DNA of 64,000 bases from Nautilus pompilius. Lineage: Eukaryota; Mollusca; Cephalopoda; Nautilida; Nautilidae. This document shows positions 54,851 through 64,000 of the stretch, piece by piece (the stretch's first letter is position 1; each line of letters starts with the position of its first letter). The DNA lies in contig JACATO010000122.1 in assembly GCA_018389105.1 (NCBI GenBank), positions 2,284,001-2,348,000 on the forward strand, in the 5' to 3' direction. Both the position numbers and the translations under genes were made by a program. The notes under the pieces were generated by a model that was given only the letters and a program-made list of their open reading frames with translations, was not told the DNA's origin and searched no databases.

Positions 54851-57600
54851 AGTAATATAAACGATTACGTAAAAGCTGTTTTCCATGTCTCGTAAAGCAG
54901 AAATAGAAAAAGTCCCTTATTAATCCACATAAATGAGTATATGAAATGTCCAAATATTTACACGGTTTTACCAAGTTTCTCTGCAATTATGACGGCAGTG
55001 TGTAGCTTTTGCAAGTGTAGGTAAAAAGTATAAATAAAAACCTTTAAAGACTTTCTTTTTATTAAAATGCTTAGAAATATTCCTAAATTTGTAGCTTGGT
55101 GTGTTCATCCGTGTATTTAGGGAGAAGTGTTTGAGGTTATAAATATCTGACAACAGTCCATGAAAGAGAATATTTTGATATAAAATGTATATTCTTTTTC
55201 GTTTGCTTTAATTAACTTCTAAAATGTATTCTCATTTACAGGAAATCCTTTGGTAAGTTATCCTGAGGTTATTAAATCTGATAAAACTGATAAATACGAT
55301 GTGCCCTTTCATGAATTTTTTTTTGCCAAATTAAAGTAATTATCTAAATGTAACAGTAAAGTAAATGCAAACAATTTAAATTTGCATAATTAATGCGTAA
55401 TGAAATTAATTTAACAACAAAACTATTGATAACATTTTCAAAATCATTTATAAATTAATGAAAATTTACAAGTATAGATCTTTATGGCCACTCATAGTGA
55501 AAAAGATAATTTTCTTGCGGTTAGGTGGAAATATCAAACTAAAGCTGACTGTTGAACAAACTTAACTGCATGAAGTCAGTAGATACAAGTCAATTTTCTT
55601 TGAGAGAAAATTATGGAGGACTGCTCAGGGCAGCAGTGAGTATTCAAAAACTGCACAACAAAAATAGCTTCTAATACTTGCAATCGTAAGTGTTAACCTT
55701 GAAAGAATATTCAGGTTTAAAATACCGAAAGATGAAAAAAAAACGCAGGTATGCGGTACTCTAGACTGGCTGCGTTAATAAGCATATAACGATCATGTTC
55801 ATTTAGATTACCTGATCAACTCGACATATGATTTACAAATGTTACTCGTAAACATTAAAAAAAAAACTTTCTAAGTAAAAATACCGATCTTTGACTCTTG
55901 CAGAATTTCTTAACACCTTTGTTTTTAGTCCATCAATAACGTTGCTATTTCTTTGGAAGTTTGCTGACATTATTGTCGAAGTGACATCGACATCACATCT
56001 TCTCTGATGACAGAATGAATGGCAAATTTCTAATCAGCCATTTTATCAGAGTGTTCATTGATATTAATTTAAATCTTTAATACTTCGATGTTCTGAAAGT
56101 TTACGAACATCAATGAACGAAAAGATACTGTGGCCACATCTGTTAGAACAATCGACGCATTTTTTAATCTTAAAGTAAAACATCTCCGTAGCGAGACGAC
56201 TTTTAAATACTTCAAATGTGCCATCCTTTTTGTGGTTACGTAATAATTACGGTTTAGGTAGTCAAAGGTCAGTTTCTTACCATAACCGTTCTTTCAGAAC
56301 TCAGCAAGCACTGATCCAGTTATCGCTTTGTGTTCAATGACGAGCCGTACTGACCTTTCGTTAGAGTCTTCAAGATTCTGCTAACTTTAAAAGTCTGTTC
56401 GATAAACTTAAACAGCAGGCGTTTTATCCGTCGTCCGAGAATATGTAAAGTAATTTTCGCACGGCGACATAAAAAACCAAAAAGCCGTTTTTCTATGGTA
56501 CTTACGACACTAAATATGACACAAAGCGAATAAAGTAACATGTGAAAATCACCTAAATGCTTTTTTTTTCGTTTATTTAAATCAGCTATTTAAGATTAAT
56601 TTAAGATGATGTTTTGTTTATTAGAAGTAGAATTATGCAAAGGAAATTCTGGAAAATCTTCAGAATCATAGTACTTTTATTAACATATTCTTAATTACTA
56701 TTGAGAAATGTTGTGAGTTTTACATAAATTTCAGTATTTCGCTGATACAGAGTTAAGTATTTCTAAATCAAGAATTATCCAATACAGATCTGTTTTCGTT
56801 GACTCTTTTCTCCAAATCATTAAAATAAAATAGCGAGTTTTAAGTGTATTTATGTAGTTTTAAGAATTCGTTTTTTTTTACTACTTGCACATTTATAATT
56901 TGTTCAAAAAACTCATTATTTGGAAAAATATTAGCTCCATACAACACTCTTAAAACTTCATTGCCGTTTCCCTTAGTATTTATGAGTGCGTAAAGAAGTC
57001 CTAAAAAATACATTCCTACCGCCTTGGCTATTAAGAGAGGGTACACCCTGCGTTTAAGTCTGAAGTAGTGAAGAACACAAAGACATTTTATTTCTATTTA
57101 TACGAGTATCCTGTCTGAGTGACAACAGACGGCTTTTAATAAATGATTTACATTTTCATTTATTGCTTTCTCTTTTCGATGTCTGCAGATTTCTAAAGCG
57201 TTATAGTAAATTGAAAGGACCTTCCCTTTGGTAAATTGACCTTTCTTCGACGTGTTGCAGCTTCTAATTTAAAAAAAAGGTTCTTCAAGCATCAAAAAGC
57301 TTTTTAAATATATTGTTTCAACTGTACGCTATATATATATGTTATAATGCATATCTTGTTATTGCTCTTTATTCCCTTTTATTAGAAATAAACGAGCTGT
57401 AAGGTAAATTTAATATGTTTGCACCTAATTTAACGGTCGATTACGAATTACTTATAATCTATTTTATAATCCTGATTTTGAGTAACTCTCTTTCAGTGAA
57501 ACGATTCGAACAAGTGAAAATAAAGAATTTCTATAACACCTGTGAATCTAGAAAGAAACTAACTTCAAACCAGATCAATGCTGCTAACAAGTAAAACACA
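54851..57600. other. unassigned AT-rich stretch
   Basis: May include the unrecognised 3' remainder of the Tc1-like relic. Otherwise low-complexity A/T tracts, a short TA run near 57332 and open frames that match nothing I know. Confidence 0.5.
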
Positions 57601-57609
57601 CAGCAGTCA

Positions 57610-59690
57610 GGAAATAGAAGCTGTAGATCAAAACCGGCTCGCAACTTCAGGCGAAATTCTTGGAAGTGAAAGCGAAGTTGAAAGTGCAATCTCAAAGCAT
57701 AAGGTCATTGATGTAAATGAAGAAAAATCAGTTGTCCAGAGGTTTCATTAACAACTGGCTGATGGAATTCTTGTAAGTGAGACTAAACCTGGAAATTCGT
57801 GTAAACCTATGCGGCATGATGCATTCACCTGGGCAAAATTCAGAAGTGAGAAAAGAGACATGGTGTATTTCACAGCATGCGTTGCACATCCTAACATTAA
57901 ACTGAAGTGCCATCGAATACCAGCTGTACGAACAAGTAATGGAACCGTATATCGATTCTGTAGAAGAACATGCAACATCTCAGTGTCACAGATCTTGTGT
58001 TCAGCGCCGAAAGCGAGCAGAAGCTAAAATACCGCCACTGATAATTGTTGAAGTATAAACCCTATTGAAAAATTCTTTCCACTTCTTAATTCAAATCTGG
58101 GAAAGAAGATCGCTCAGATACTACTGAAAATATAGAGTGATGCTAGAGAGACACTTTTCCTGTTTGGACCTTTTTGTCGCGTCATGTGGCATGGATAGTT
58201 GAACTTCTTGAACTGAACAGTCCACACGCACTATTTGCTCATTTTATAATATGCTCATTACATTAACAATCATTGTCTCAGAAAATTATTGCTTAATAGT
58301 GTAAACACCGACAGAAAATCTTTTTCATCCACAGTTCATGCTATCCTGGTCTTTTGCGAATTGATGGAGCTGTTGATGAACAACATTTACACAACAAGTA
58401 GTGTCTAAATTTGTCCTCAAAACTGAAGTGAAAACAGGAAATACAATTGTTTCTCTAAGGCTAAAAATGTGAAAGTTTAGGTCTTCTTCATGCTCTCCAA
58501 TCAGCTGCTTCAGAAAGTGACGTTTCGTGGGAAACTCTGTTTCAGAAAATATCACCCATTGCCACAGATGGAGAATCCACGAACTCTGAAGATCATAAGT
58601 TTTTATGGAAACATCTGGCGGAAGAGCATCAAAGAAATGACAATAAGACTCTCATAATCAAAATCTGTTGCGATGTTTATCGATCTAACTAAGATACAAA
58701 GATATAAGAAAGAGTCTTAAGTTTATCATGTTTTCAACGAACGTAGAACATTTGCACCTTTCTAAAACGTCTCAGCTGAAGATTGAAAGGAATTAAGACC
58801 GCTGCTGCAAACATGGGTGCAGAAGAAAAGAAGTTTCCCACAGTAAATGACATCCATTTCACTGAGTTTTCCATTACTTCACTTTATTCTACGAAATTTG
58901 AAGTTACTGATAGTTCATCTCGAAGAGTGAGCTGCATAAAACAGAAGCAAGATTTTATTAAAGTGGGAAGATGCCGACACAGTAAAACTTGCCACTGTGT
59001 TGTGTTATGTACTCTTCATTTATAAACGATTTCAGAAAGCCATTCTAGTTGATTACATCATTTCACTGTCTTTGGTATAGAAGTAACTCAACAGCTATCA
59101 AAACTGTTAGATAGTTTTCTCCCTAAAAGCTCTGAAAAAATTGGCTTCATGAACAGGAGTCTGGTAATGCGCACCTTTTTGAAGGTTTCTATTGCAAAAT
59201 ATTGAACAAAAACTAAAGAAAGTAAAGCATTTATATGTGAGAACATGCGATCGTTCTGTTGATACAATTAAGATAGAAATCATTGAGTGTTTACAGAATT
59301 TTTAATTTATCGTTTCAGCATTGAGAATGTTAGAGTGCTTCCATCTGATATGATGCAACATGAAGATACTACGACGAACTAAGATATTGACAGTGTAGCA
59401 GTAGTCAACGCAATTCTCTCAGATCGAATCATCCAGATTTTCCCGCAGCCTATGGAGAGCTTATTACCTGTTTTAATCATCTGATTCCAAAAGAAAATGA
59501 TTCTAAAAGAGCCCAGAGGGGCTTCTTTCAAATAAGAAAATTGGATATGTAATTCAGTAGCGCTGGCACGAACTTTGGCGCAAAACTACATTCATGTGAT
59601 GTAGAGCGGCTCGTTAGTGGTGCTTATAATTTAATAAAAAATAACGACAGGTGCAGTCTTACAAGATGCCTGTCTGCATGTGCTCCTGAA
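57610..59690 (+). pseudogene. very decayed hAT-type transposase relic (ZNF862/DUF4371-like)
   Basis: The plus strand carries fragments in all three frames that keep the order of a long hAT-type transposase family related to ZNF862-like proteins. An acidic N-terminal tail (about 57621-57740) precedes a probable zinc-binding segment (57776-57960, with scattered Cys and His). IPPLIIVEV at 58029-58055 is followed after one frame change by a leucine-rich block. SPIATDGESTNSEDHKFLW at about 58553-58611 contains the DGES motif typical of the catalytic core in this family. DVERLVSGAYNLIKNN at 59598-59645 resembles the C-terminal dimerisation region. Dozens of stops and shifts make it clearly dead. 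Recognisable similarity ends exactly where the Tc1 element begins, so the last part was probably displaced or lost. The family label rests on recalled motif order and is moderately certain. Confidence 0.65.
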
Positions 59691-59692
59691 TA

Positions 59693-60157
59693 AAGGTGCA
59701 TCTAAAAATTAGTATATTGTGGAAGAGTTAATTTTTTCCCTAATTTAATTCAAACAGTGAAACTTTAATATATTCTAGATTCATTACACATAAAGTGAAA
59801 TATTTCAAGCCTTTATTTGTTTTAATTTTGATGATTACGGCTTACAGCTCATGAAAATAAAAAATCCACTGTCTCAGAATATTAGAATATTTGATAAGAT
59901 CAATAAAAAAGGATTTATAATATAGAAATCTCGAACTTCTGAAAATTATGTTCATTTATGAACTCAATACTTGGTCAGGGCTCCTTTTGCACGAATCACT
60001 GCATCAATGTGGCGTGGCATGGAGGTGATCAGCCTGTGGCACTGCTGAGGTGTTATAGAAGCCCAGGTTGCTTTGATAGCGGCCTTCAGCTCGTCTGTAT
60101 TGTTGGGTCTGGTGTCTTGCATCTTCCTCTTGACAATACCGCATTGATTCTCTATGG
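59693..60157 (-). mobile_element. Tc1 transposon, 3' half (outer end plus transposase C terminus)
   Basis: The element end starts at 59693, directly after a TA dinucleotide (59691-59692), the expected Tc1 target. The first 40 bases (AAGGTGCATCT, then AGTATATTGTGGAAGAG) resemble terminal repeats of Tc1 elements familiar from fish genomes. The transposase C-terminal region is read on the minus strand from about 60157 to the stop at 59964. It starts with NQCGIVKRKM, continues through DELKAAIKATWASI and ends with AKGALTKY. The open frame as given starts further right (60200), but bases beyond 60157 belong to an inserted hAT element and are not Tc1. This piece rejoins the right half at 63348 when the hAT and one copy of its target duplication are removed. 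The same family on the other side shows the rest of the gene. Confidence 0.9.
59964..60157 (-). pseudogene. Tc1 transposase C-terminal fragment
   Basis: This is the last part of the interrupted Tc1 transposase. It begins just after the point that holds the catalytic Glu on the other fragment (NSPDLNPIE) and runs to a normal TGA stop at 59964-59966. Within the piece no stop or shift is seen. It contains the family's RPNN and QCHRLITSMPRHIDAVI segments. Its position 3.2 kb from the rest of the gene is due only to the nested hAT insertion. It cannot be expressed as an active protein. Confidence 0.9.
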
Positions 60158-63100
60158 CAGTGGTTCTCAACCTTTTTTGGGCCATGCCCCACCTAATCAC
60201 CTCTAAAATCCTGATACCCCCATGTGGTGATATATAATTCTTATCATTAAAAAAGTTAACTCCGTTTCAGCTGAATAAACTTAAAACGCCAATACCTTGG
60301 TTTAAACAAGCTTCAAAAGAACATGGCATCCATGAAAAATGAAATAAACAAAAGACAGTTAAAGTTTTGAGCAAGAAATTACTGAAAAAATTGTAAGAAA
60401 AAATATTAAGTGGTATTAGATTTTAATAATGATACATATGATAATAAGAGAGAATTCACAGGTAATAAAGAGAGAGAAAATTTCTATATTTATGAGAATA
60501 TTTGTGGATTGTCTCATACAAAAACAGCAAATAAAAATTCAAAACATGTAATAGAAAACTGAAATGTACTATGAACACAAACTAATTTGAATGGAAGCTT
60601 ATTTGATCATTTTAATTACTGTACAATAAAGTATAGGTTCCTATCAAATGCAAAATGCCATTTGAGCACACCTCAAGAAAAGCGGAATAAAGTTAGTGAG
60701 ACCCTTGTGCTTCATGCCTGCTGCAAAGAGATTTTATATTAGGCACTAATTTAGTCAGCTTTAGTCTCAAATCTCCTCGTTTACTGATATCCAGTGAATT
60801 TCTTTTCTTCAGTAGCAAATCATTTGCAACGCTAAAGCCACATTCAGCTAAATATGAAGATGGAAACGGTAACAACAGTTTCCTTGCAAAGCTAGTTGAA
60901 TTTGGGTATTTAGTTTCTGTCTCATCACAAAGCCATGCCATCGCTCCTTTTATGTTGAATAAAGTTTTAACTGACTCATCATTTTTTATTTCCGAGAGTT
61001 CTTGGTACTGCACTGAAACATCAGATAAATCCACAAGCACTGGCTGCATCACCCACGATGGAAAATTAATCTGTTTTAAATCAGAAAATCTTTCTTTAAA
61101 ATCAGAGGCCAATATTTTCAGATGATCCACAATGACAAGTACAGCAGCCTCAGTCGGCTCACATTTTTTTAGCCAATGAAATTGGTCAAAATTTTTGTCA
61201 GAAATATTTTTTTGGCATAACTCGATAAATGAAATAAAGCCAAATATCTTCGCCTTTGCATCAACAAGTGTTTTATTTGTTCCTTGAAGTTGTTTATTCA
61301 ACACATTCAGTTTTTCGAAAATATCTGCTAAATAACTCAAAAACGCTTTTCCATCAACGGTTAGCAGGTGCTTCATTTCAGGCTTGTCACTTAGAAAGCC
61401 ACTAAGTTCATCAAACAGTTCCATGAATCTTTTCAAACAATTCCCTTTCGAAAGCCACCGTACCTCAGTGTGAAGTAAAAGTCTCACATAGTCTGAATTG
61501 TTATCTTCACAAAATTTCTCGAAAAGACGCTCACATTTGGCATTAATTTTGATAGCATTGATAGATTTTATAACTGATTTCACTACCACATTAAGTACAG
61601 GAGAAATATTTTTCGACACTAAGTTCTTTCTATGAATAACAGTGTACAAGAAGCATCTCCGGATTCTCATCTTTCATCAATTTTAAGCAGCCATTTTTCT
61701 TGCCCATCATAACAGGAGCACCATCAGCTGCACAAGATGTTATGTTTTCCATTGGTATATTATTGATATCTAAGTAGTATTTTAGTTTATTATATATATC
61801 AGCGGCAGTAGTGGTGGTATCTAAAGATTTGCAGAATAACATTTCTTCAACAAATTCACCTTTATCAATATATCTTACATAAGTTATCAATAAGGCCTCA
61901 CTGCCTCTCACAGTTGATTCATCCATTCGTACTGAGAATTTTCTTGATTTCAGCTTTTCAACAAGTTGTTTCAATATCTTCACTCATTTCATCTATTCTC
62001 CTCCTAACAGTGTCGTTACTAAGTGGAATCGCTTTAACATCTTTGTCATCTTTTTCCAGAACTGTTTTAAGAAATGCAGATATTGATGGTTTAATTAAAT
62101 CCTCCCCTATAGTGTGATTTTTTCCAGATTTAGCAATGAGTAAAGAAATTTCATAACTTGCCTCAAGAGTACGACTGATAGTAACAGTTTGTGCAGTGAA
62201 CAGAGACTTTATTGTTGATCTTTTTTCAAACTTATTCTTTAAAGATTTGAAGTAATTCAAATCTGAATTTACATACGCACTATGTTTCGCCTTCAAATGC
62301 ACCTCAAGACGACCTCGTTTCATTGATTCGTTGGTCAAGCATTGTTGGCATAAGAGACAGAAAGGTGACCTTTCATCATGAGCAGCAGGTATGAAACCAA
62401 ATTTCAAAAATTCCTCTGAATACTGACGAACTTTCTTTTTGCTTGCACTACTCATTTTATGCATAGGGGCTGTGACTGAAATAAATGAGTAATCTTAAAA
62501 AGTGAAATGCACTTTCAAAATTTAAGACGTTTAAGTTAACACAAAAATTAAATAAAATAATTAGAACGTTCAAGTAAACACATAAATGAAATGAAGTTAA
62601 CACATAATTAATAAAACAATGCCGATTCGTTTTATACAGCATGTAAGGACAGACATTGCGGTACACCAGATTTTTACGAATGTGTGAGAAATTTGTATCA
62701 CACACGAATGTATTGACGATAATCGACTGACAAAAATATGCACACACACATACACAATGAATTTGGCAAGAATGTTGTATTATATTAGCATTTGGACTAT
62801 TAAGTTTTCATCTCTGACACTTTATGTATCTAATCGTATCATCATAATACTAAACAATCAAAAATATTCACGAGCAACCAAAGAAATATGTATCAATTAC
62901 CTTGCGTGAAAACACCAAAACAACTTCTTTGTTTACGAGCTCTGAATTTTCAGAAAATGGAAACGCTCTCCTTTGAGAGAAAACGGAGGAAACAGTTATT
63001 ATGATGGTAACTTAGCAAAAGCCCTTTGAATCGCATTTCTAAATCAAATTCAATAAATAAAGTTCTTCCATGACCTCGTGCACTTTGTGTGACGTGCATG

Positions 63101-63355
63101 AAGAGCGATGGCACAGTGATTATGTAATAACTATACAATAAAGACTTTTTTCACTAAAAAAATATTTACTCAAAATAGCATCTGAAACATAAGCTTTACC
63201 TGATGGAAAATCCAAAAAATAAAAATCGAAAATTTGGACCCAGACCTCTTCATTCGTACTCAATTGCTCCCCCTTTAAAATCAAATTGCCCCCTTAAAAA
63301 TCGAATTGTCCACCTGTGGGGCGTACGCCACACGTTGAGAACCACTGCTCTATGG
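60150..63355 (-). mobile_element. hAT transposon inserted into Tc1, with intact ends and 8-bp duplication
   Basis: The element occupies 60158-63347 (3190 bp). The target duplication CTCTATGG is present at 60150-60157 and 63348-63355. The ends are inverted repeats of 14 bp: CAGTGGTTCTCAAC from 60158, and its reverse complement ending at 63347. Beyond these the similarity continues imperfectly (GCCATGCCCCAC against GTACGCCCCAC). An 8-bp duplication and CAGTGGTTCTCAA ends are classical for hAT elements of the Charlie/Buster type. Removing the element and one duplication restores an uninterrupted stretch of Tc1. Inside it a single transposase gene lies on the minus strand (62464-60693), with about 880 bp upstream and 535 bp downstream of noncoding DNA. 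It is structurally complete but its gene is broken. Confidence 0.96.
60693..62464 (-). pseudogene. hAT transposase, ZBED5/FAM200-like, with two frameshifts
   Basis: Three consecutive minus-strand open frames (62464-61958, 61983-61630, 61670-60693) make one hAT transposase of about 590 codons. The first contains a BED-type zinc finger: Cys36, Cys39, His56 and His61, counted from the Met at 62464; a second Met three codons later is an alternative start. The second starts the catalytic domain, with FSVRMDES (candidate first acidic residue) and SCAADGAPVMMGKKNG. The third contains the alpha-helical insertion domain, HTEVRWLSKGNCLKRF, and the C-terminal dimerisation motif around SSYLAECGFSVANDLLLKKR. 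Family comparison places it with the hAT proteins that gave rise to vertebrate ZBED5 and FAM200-like genes. Frameshifts lie at about 61965 (just before QLVEKLKS) and about 61640 (between LLVHC and VIHRKNLVSK). Few other defects are visible, so the copy is fairly young. Plus-strand frames here are shadows. Confidence 0.93.
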
Positions 63356-64000
63356 GGTTCAGGTCAGGCGAGTTGGCTGGCCAATGAAGCACAGTAATAC
63401 CATGGTCAGCAAACCAGTTACTAGTAGTTTTGGCACTGTAGGCAGGTGCCATGTCCTGCTGGAAAAGTAAATCAGCATCTCCATAAAGCTTGTCAGCAGA
63501 TGGAAGCATGAAGTGCTCTAAAATCTCCTGGTAGATGGCTGCGTTGACTTTGGACGTGATAAAACACAGTAGACCAACACCAGCAGATGACATAGCACCC
63601 AAAATCATCACCGACTTGGAAACTTCACACTGGACTTCAAGCAACTTGGATTCTGTGCTTCTCCACTCTTCCTCCAGACTGTGGGACCTTGATTTCCAAA
63701 TGAAATGCAAAATTTACTTTCATCTGAAAAGAGGACTTTGGACTACTGAGCAGCGGTCCAGTTCTTTTTCTCCTTAACCCAGGTAAGACGCTTCTGACGT
63801 TGTCTCTGGTTCAGGAGTGGCTTGATACTAGGAATGCGACACTTGTATCCCATCTCCTGGACACGTCTGTGCGTCGTGGCTCTTTATGCACTGACTCCAG
63901 CCTCAGTTCACTCCTTGTGAAGCTCCACCAAGTTCTTGAATCGGCTTTGCTTGACAATCCTCTCAAGACTGCGATCATTCCTCTTGCTTGTGTACCTTTT
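63348..64000 (-). mobile_element. Tc1 transposon, 5' half (truncated by window end)
   Basis: This is the right half of the Tc1 element split by the hAT. It contains most of the transposase gene; the start codon and outer terminal repeat lie beyond the window. It directly continues the sequence interrupted at 60157 after one copy of CTCTATGG. Its nucleotide sequence strongly resembles Tc1 elements common in fish genomes, as far as I recall them, which raises the possibility of horizontal transfer. Confidence 0.9.
63356..64000 (-). pseudogene. Tc1 transposase N-terminal and catalytic part, broken
   Basis: Minus-strand reading from the window edge gives the second helix-turn-helix and linker (RIVKQSRFKNLVELHKE, then HRRVQEMGYKCRIPS), the first catalytic block VLFSDESKF, the VWRKSGEAQNPSCLKSSVKFP stretch in the same frame, and then, after a shift, the SVMILGAMSSAGVG block, LLFQQDMAP (second Asp) and NSPDLNPIE (catalytic Glu), where the hAT insertion cuts it. 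In-frame stops are at 63908-63910, 63884-63886 and 63743-63745. A one-base loss near 63615 shifts the frame. The predicted open frame 63294-63710 starts in a wrong frame and runs into the hAT at its end. All three catalytic acidic residues are still readable, so inactivation comes from stops and shifts rather than active-site change. The 5' end is missing only because the window stops. Confidence 0.92.

Noticed and set aside
61914-62117. Plus-strand open frame across the hAT gene
   Set aside because: It is antisense to the well-supported hAT transposase and is a shadow frame.
1-64000. CRISPR arrays, bacterial operons, phage or plasmid genes
   Set aside because: There is no regularly spaced repeat array, no dense same-strand coding and no ribosome-binding pattern. 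The window is eukaryotic in character.

Overview
This window looks like about 64 kb of AT-rich nuclear DNA from an animal, most likely an invertebrate and possibly a cephalopod or other mollusc. The reasons are the absence of dense bacterial-style coding, many dinucleotide microsatellites, a tRNA-derived SINE, and DNA transposons of the Tc1/mariner and hAT superfamilies. The organism call is an inference. No complete host gene, rRNA or functional tRNA gene could be recognised. The sequence is best read as intergenic or long-intron DNA with a few weak exon candidates.

Layout: 1-23261 is mostly featureless AT-rich DNA with one long CT microsatellite and one candidate terminal exon (21969-22271). 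A tRNA-derived SINE with perfect 11-bp target duplications lies at 23273-23565. A short exon-like segment with a weak fibronectin-III look follows (23783-23931), then a non-autonomous hAT MITE with 14-bp inverted repeats and an 8-bp target duplication (24542-24924). From 25 to 41 kb there are only microsatellites and unassignable DNA. A decayed mariner transposase lies at 41351-42272 (minus), a decayed Tc1-like copy at about 44.3-45.1 kb (plus), a cluster of CCAAT, E-box and CRE motifs at 51222-51350, and another decayed Tc1-like copy at about 54.2-54.85 kb (plus).

The right end is a nest of mobile elements. A very decayed hAT-type transposase relic (about 57.6-59.69 kb, plus) is followed directly by a Tc1 element (from 59693 past the window end, minus). 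That Tc1 is itself split by an end-to-end hAT element (60158-63347, minus) with 14-bp terminal repeats and an 8-bp duplication CTCTATGG. The hAT interrupts the Tc1 transposase just after its last catalytic glutamate. Every transposase gene seen carries stops, frameshifts or deletions, so none should encode an intact enzyme as read here.

I found no convincing previously undescribed biological system. The most informative observations are the datable nested insertions, the Tc1 copy that resembles fish elements (possible horizontal transfer), the two small elements with intact target duplications, and the candidate promoter-like cluster at 51.2 kb.
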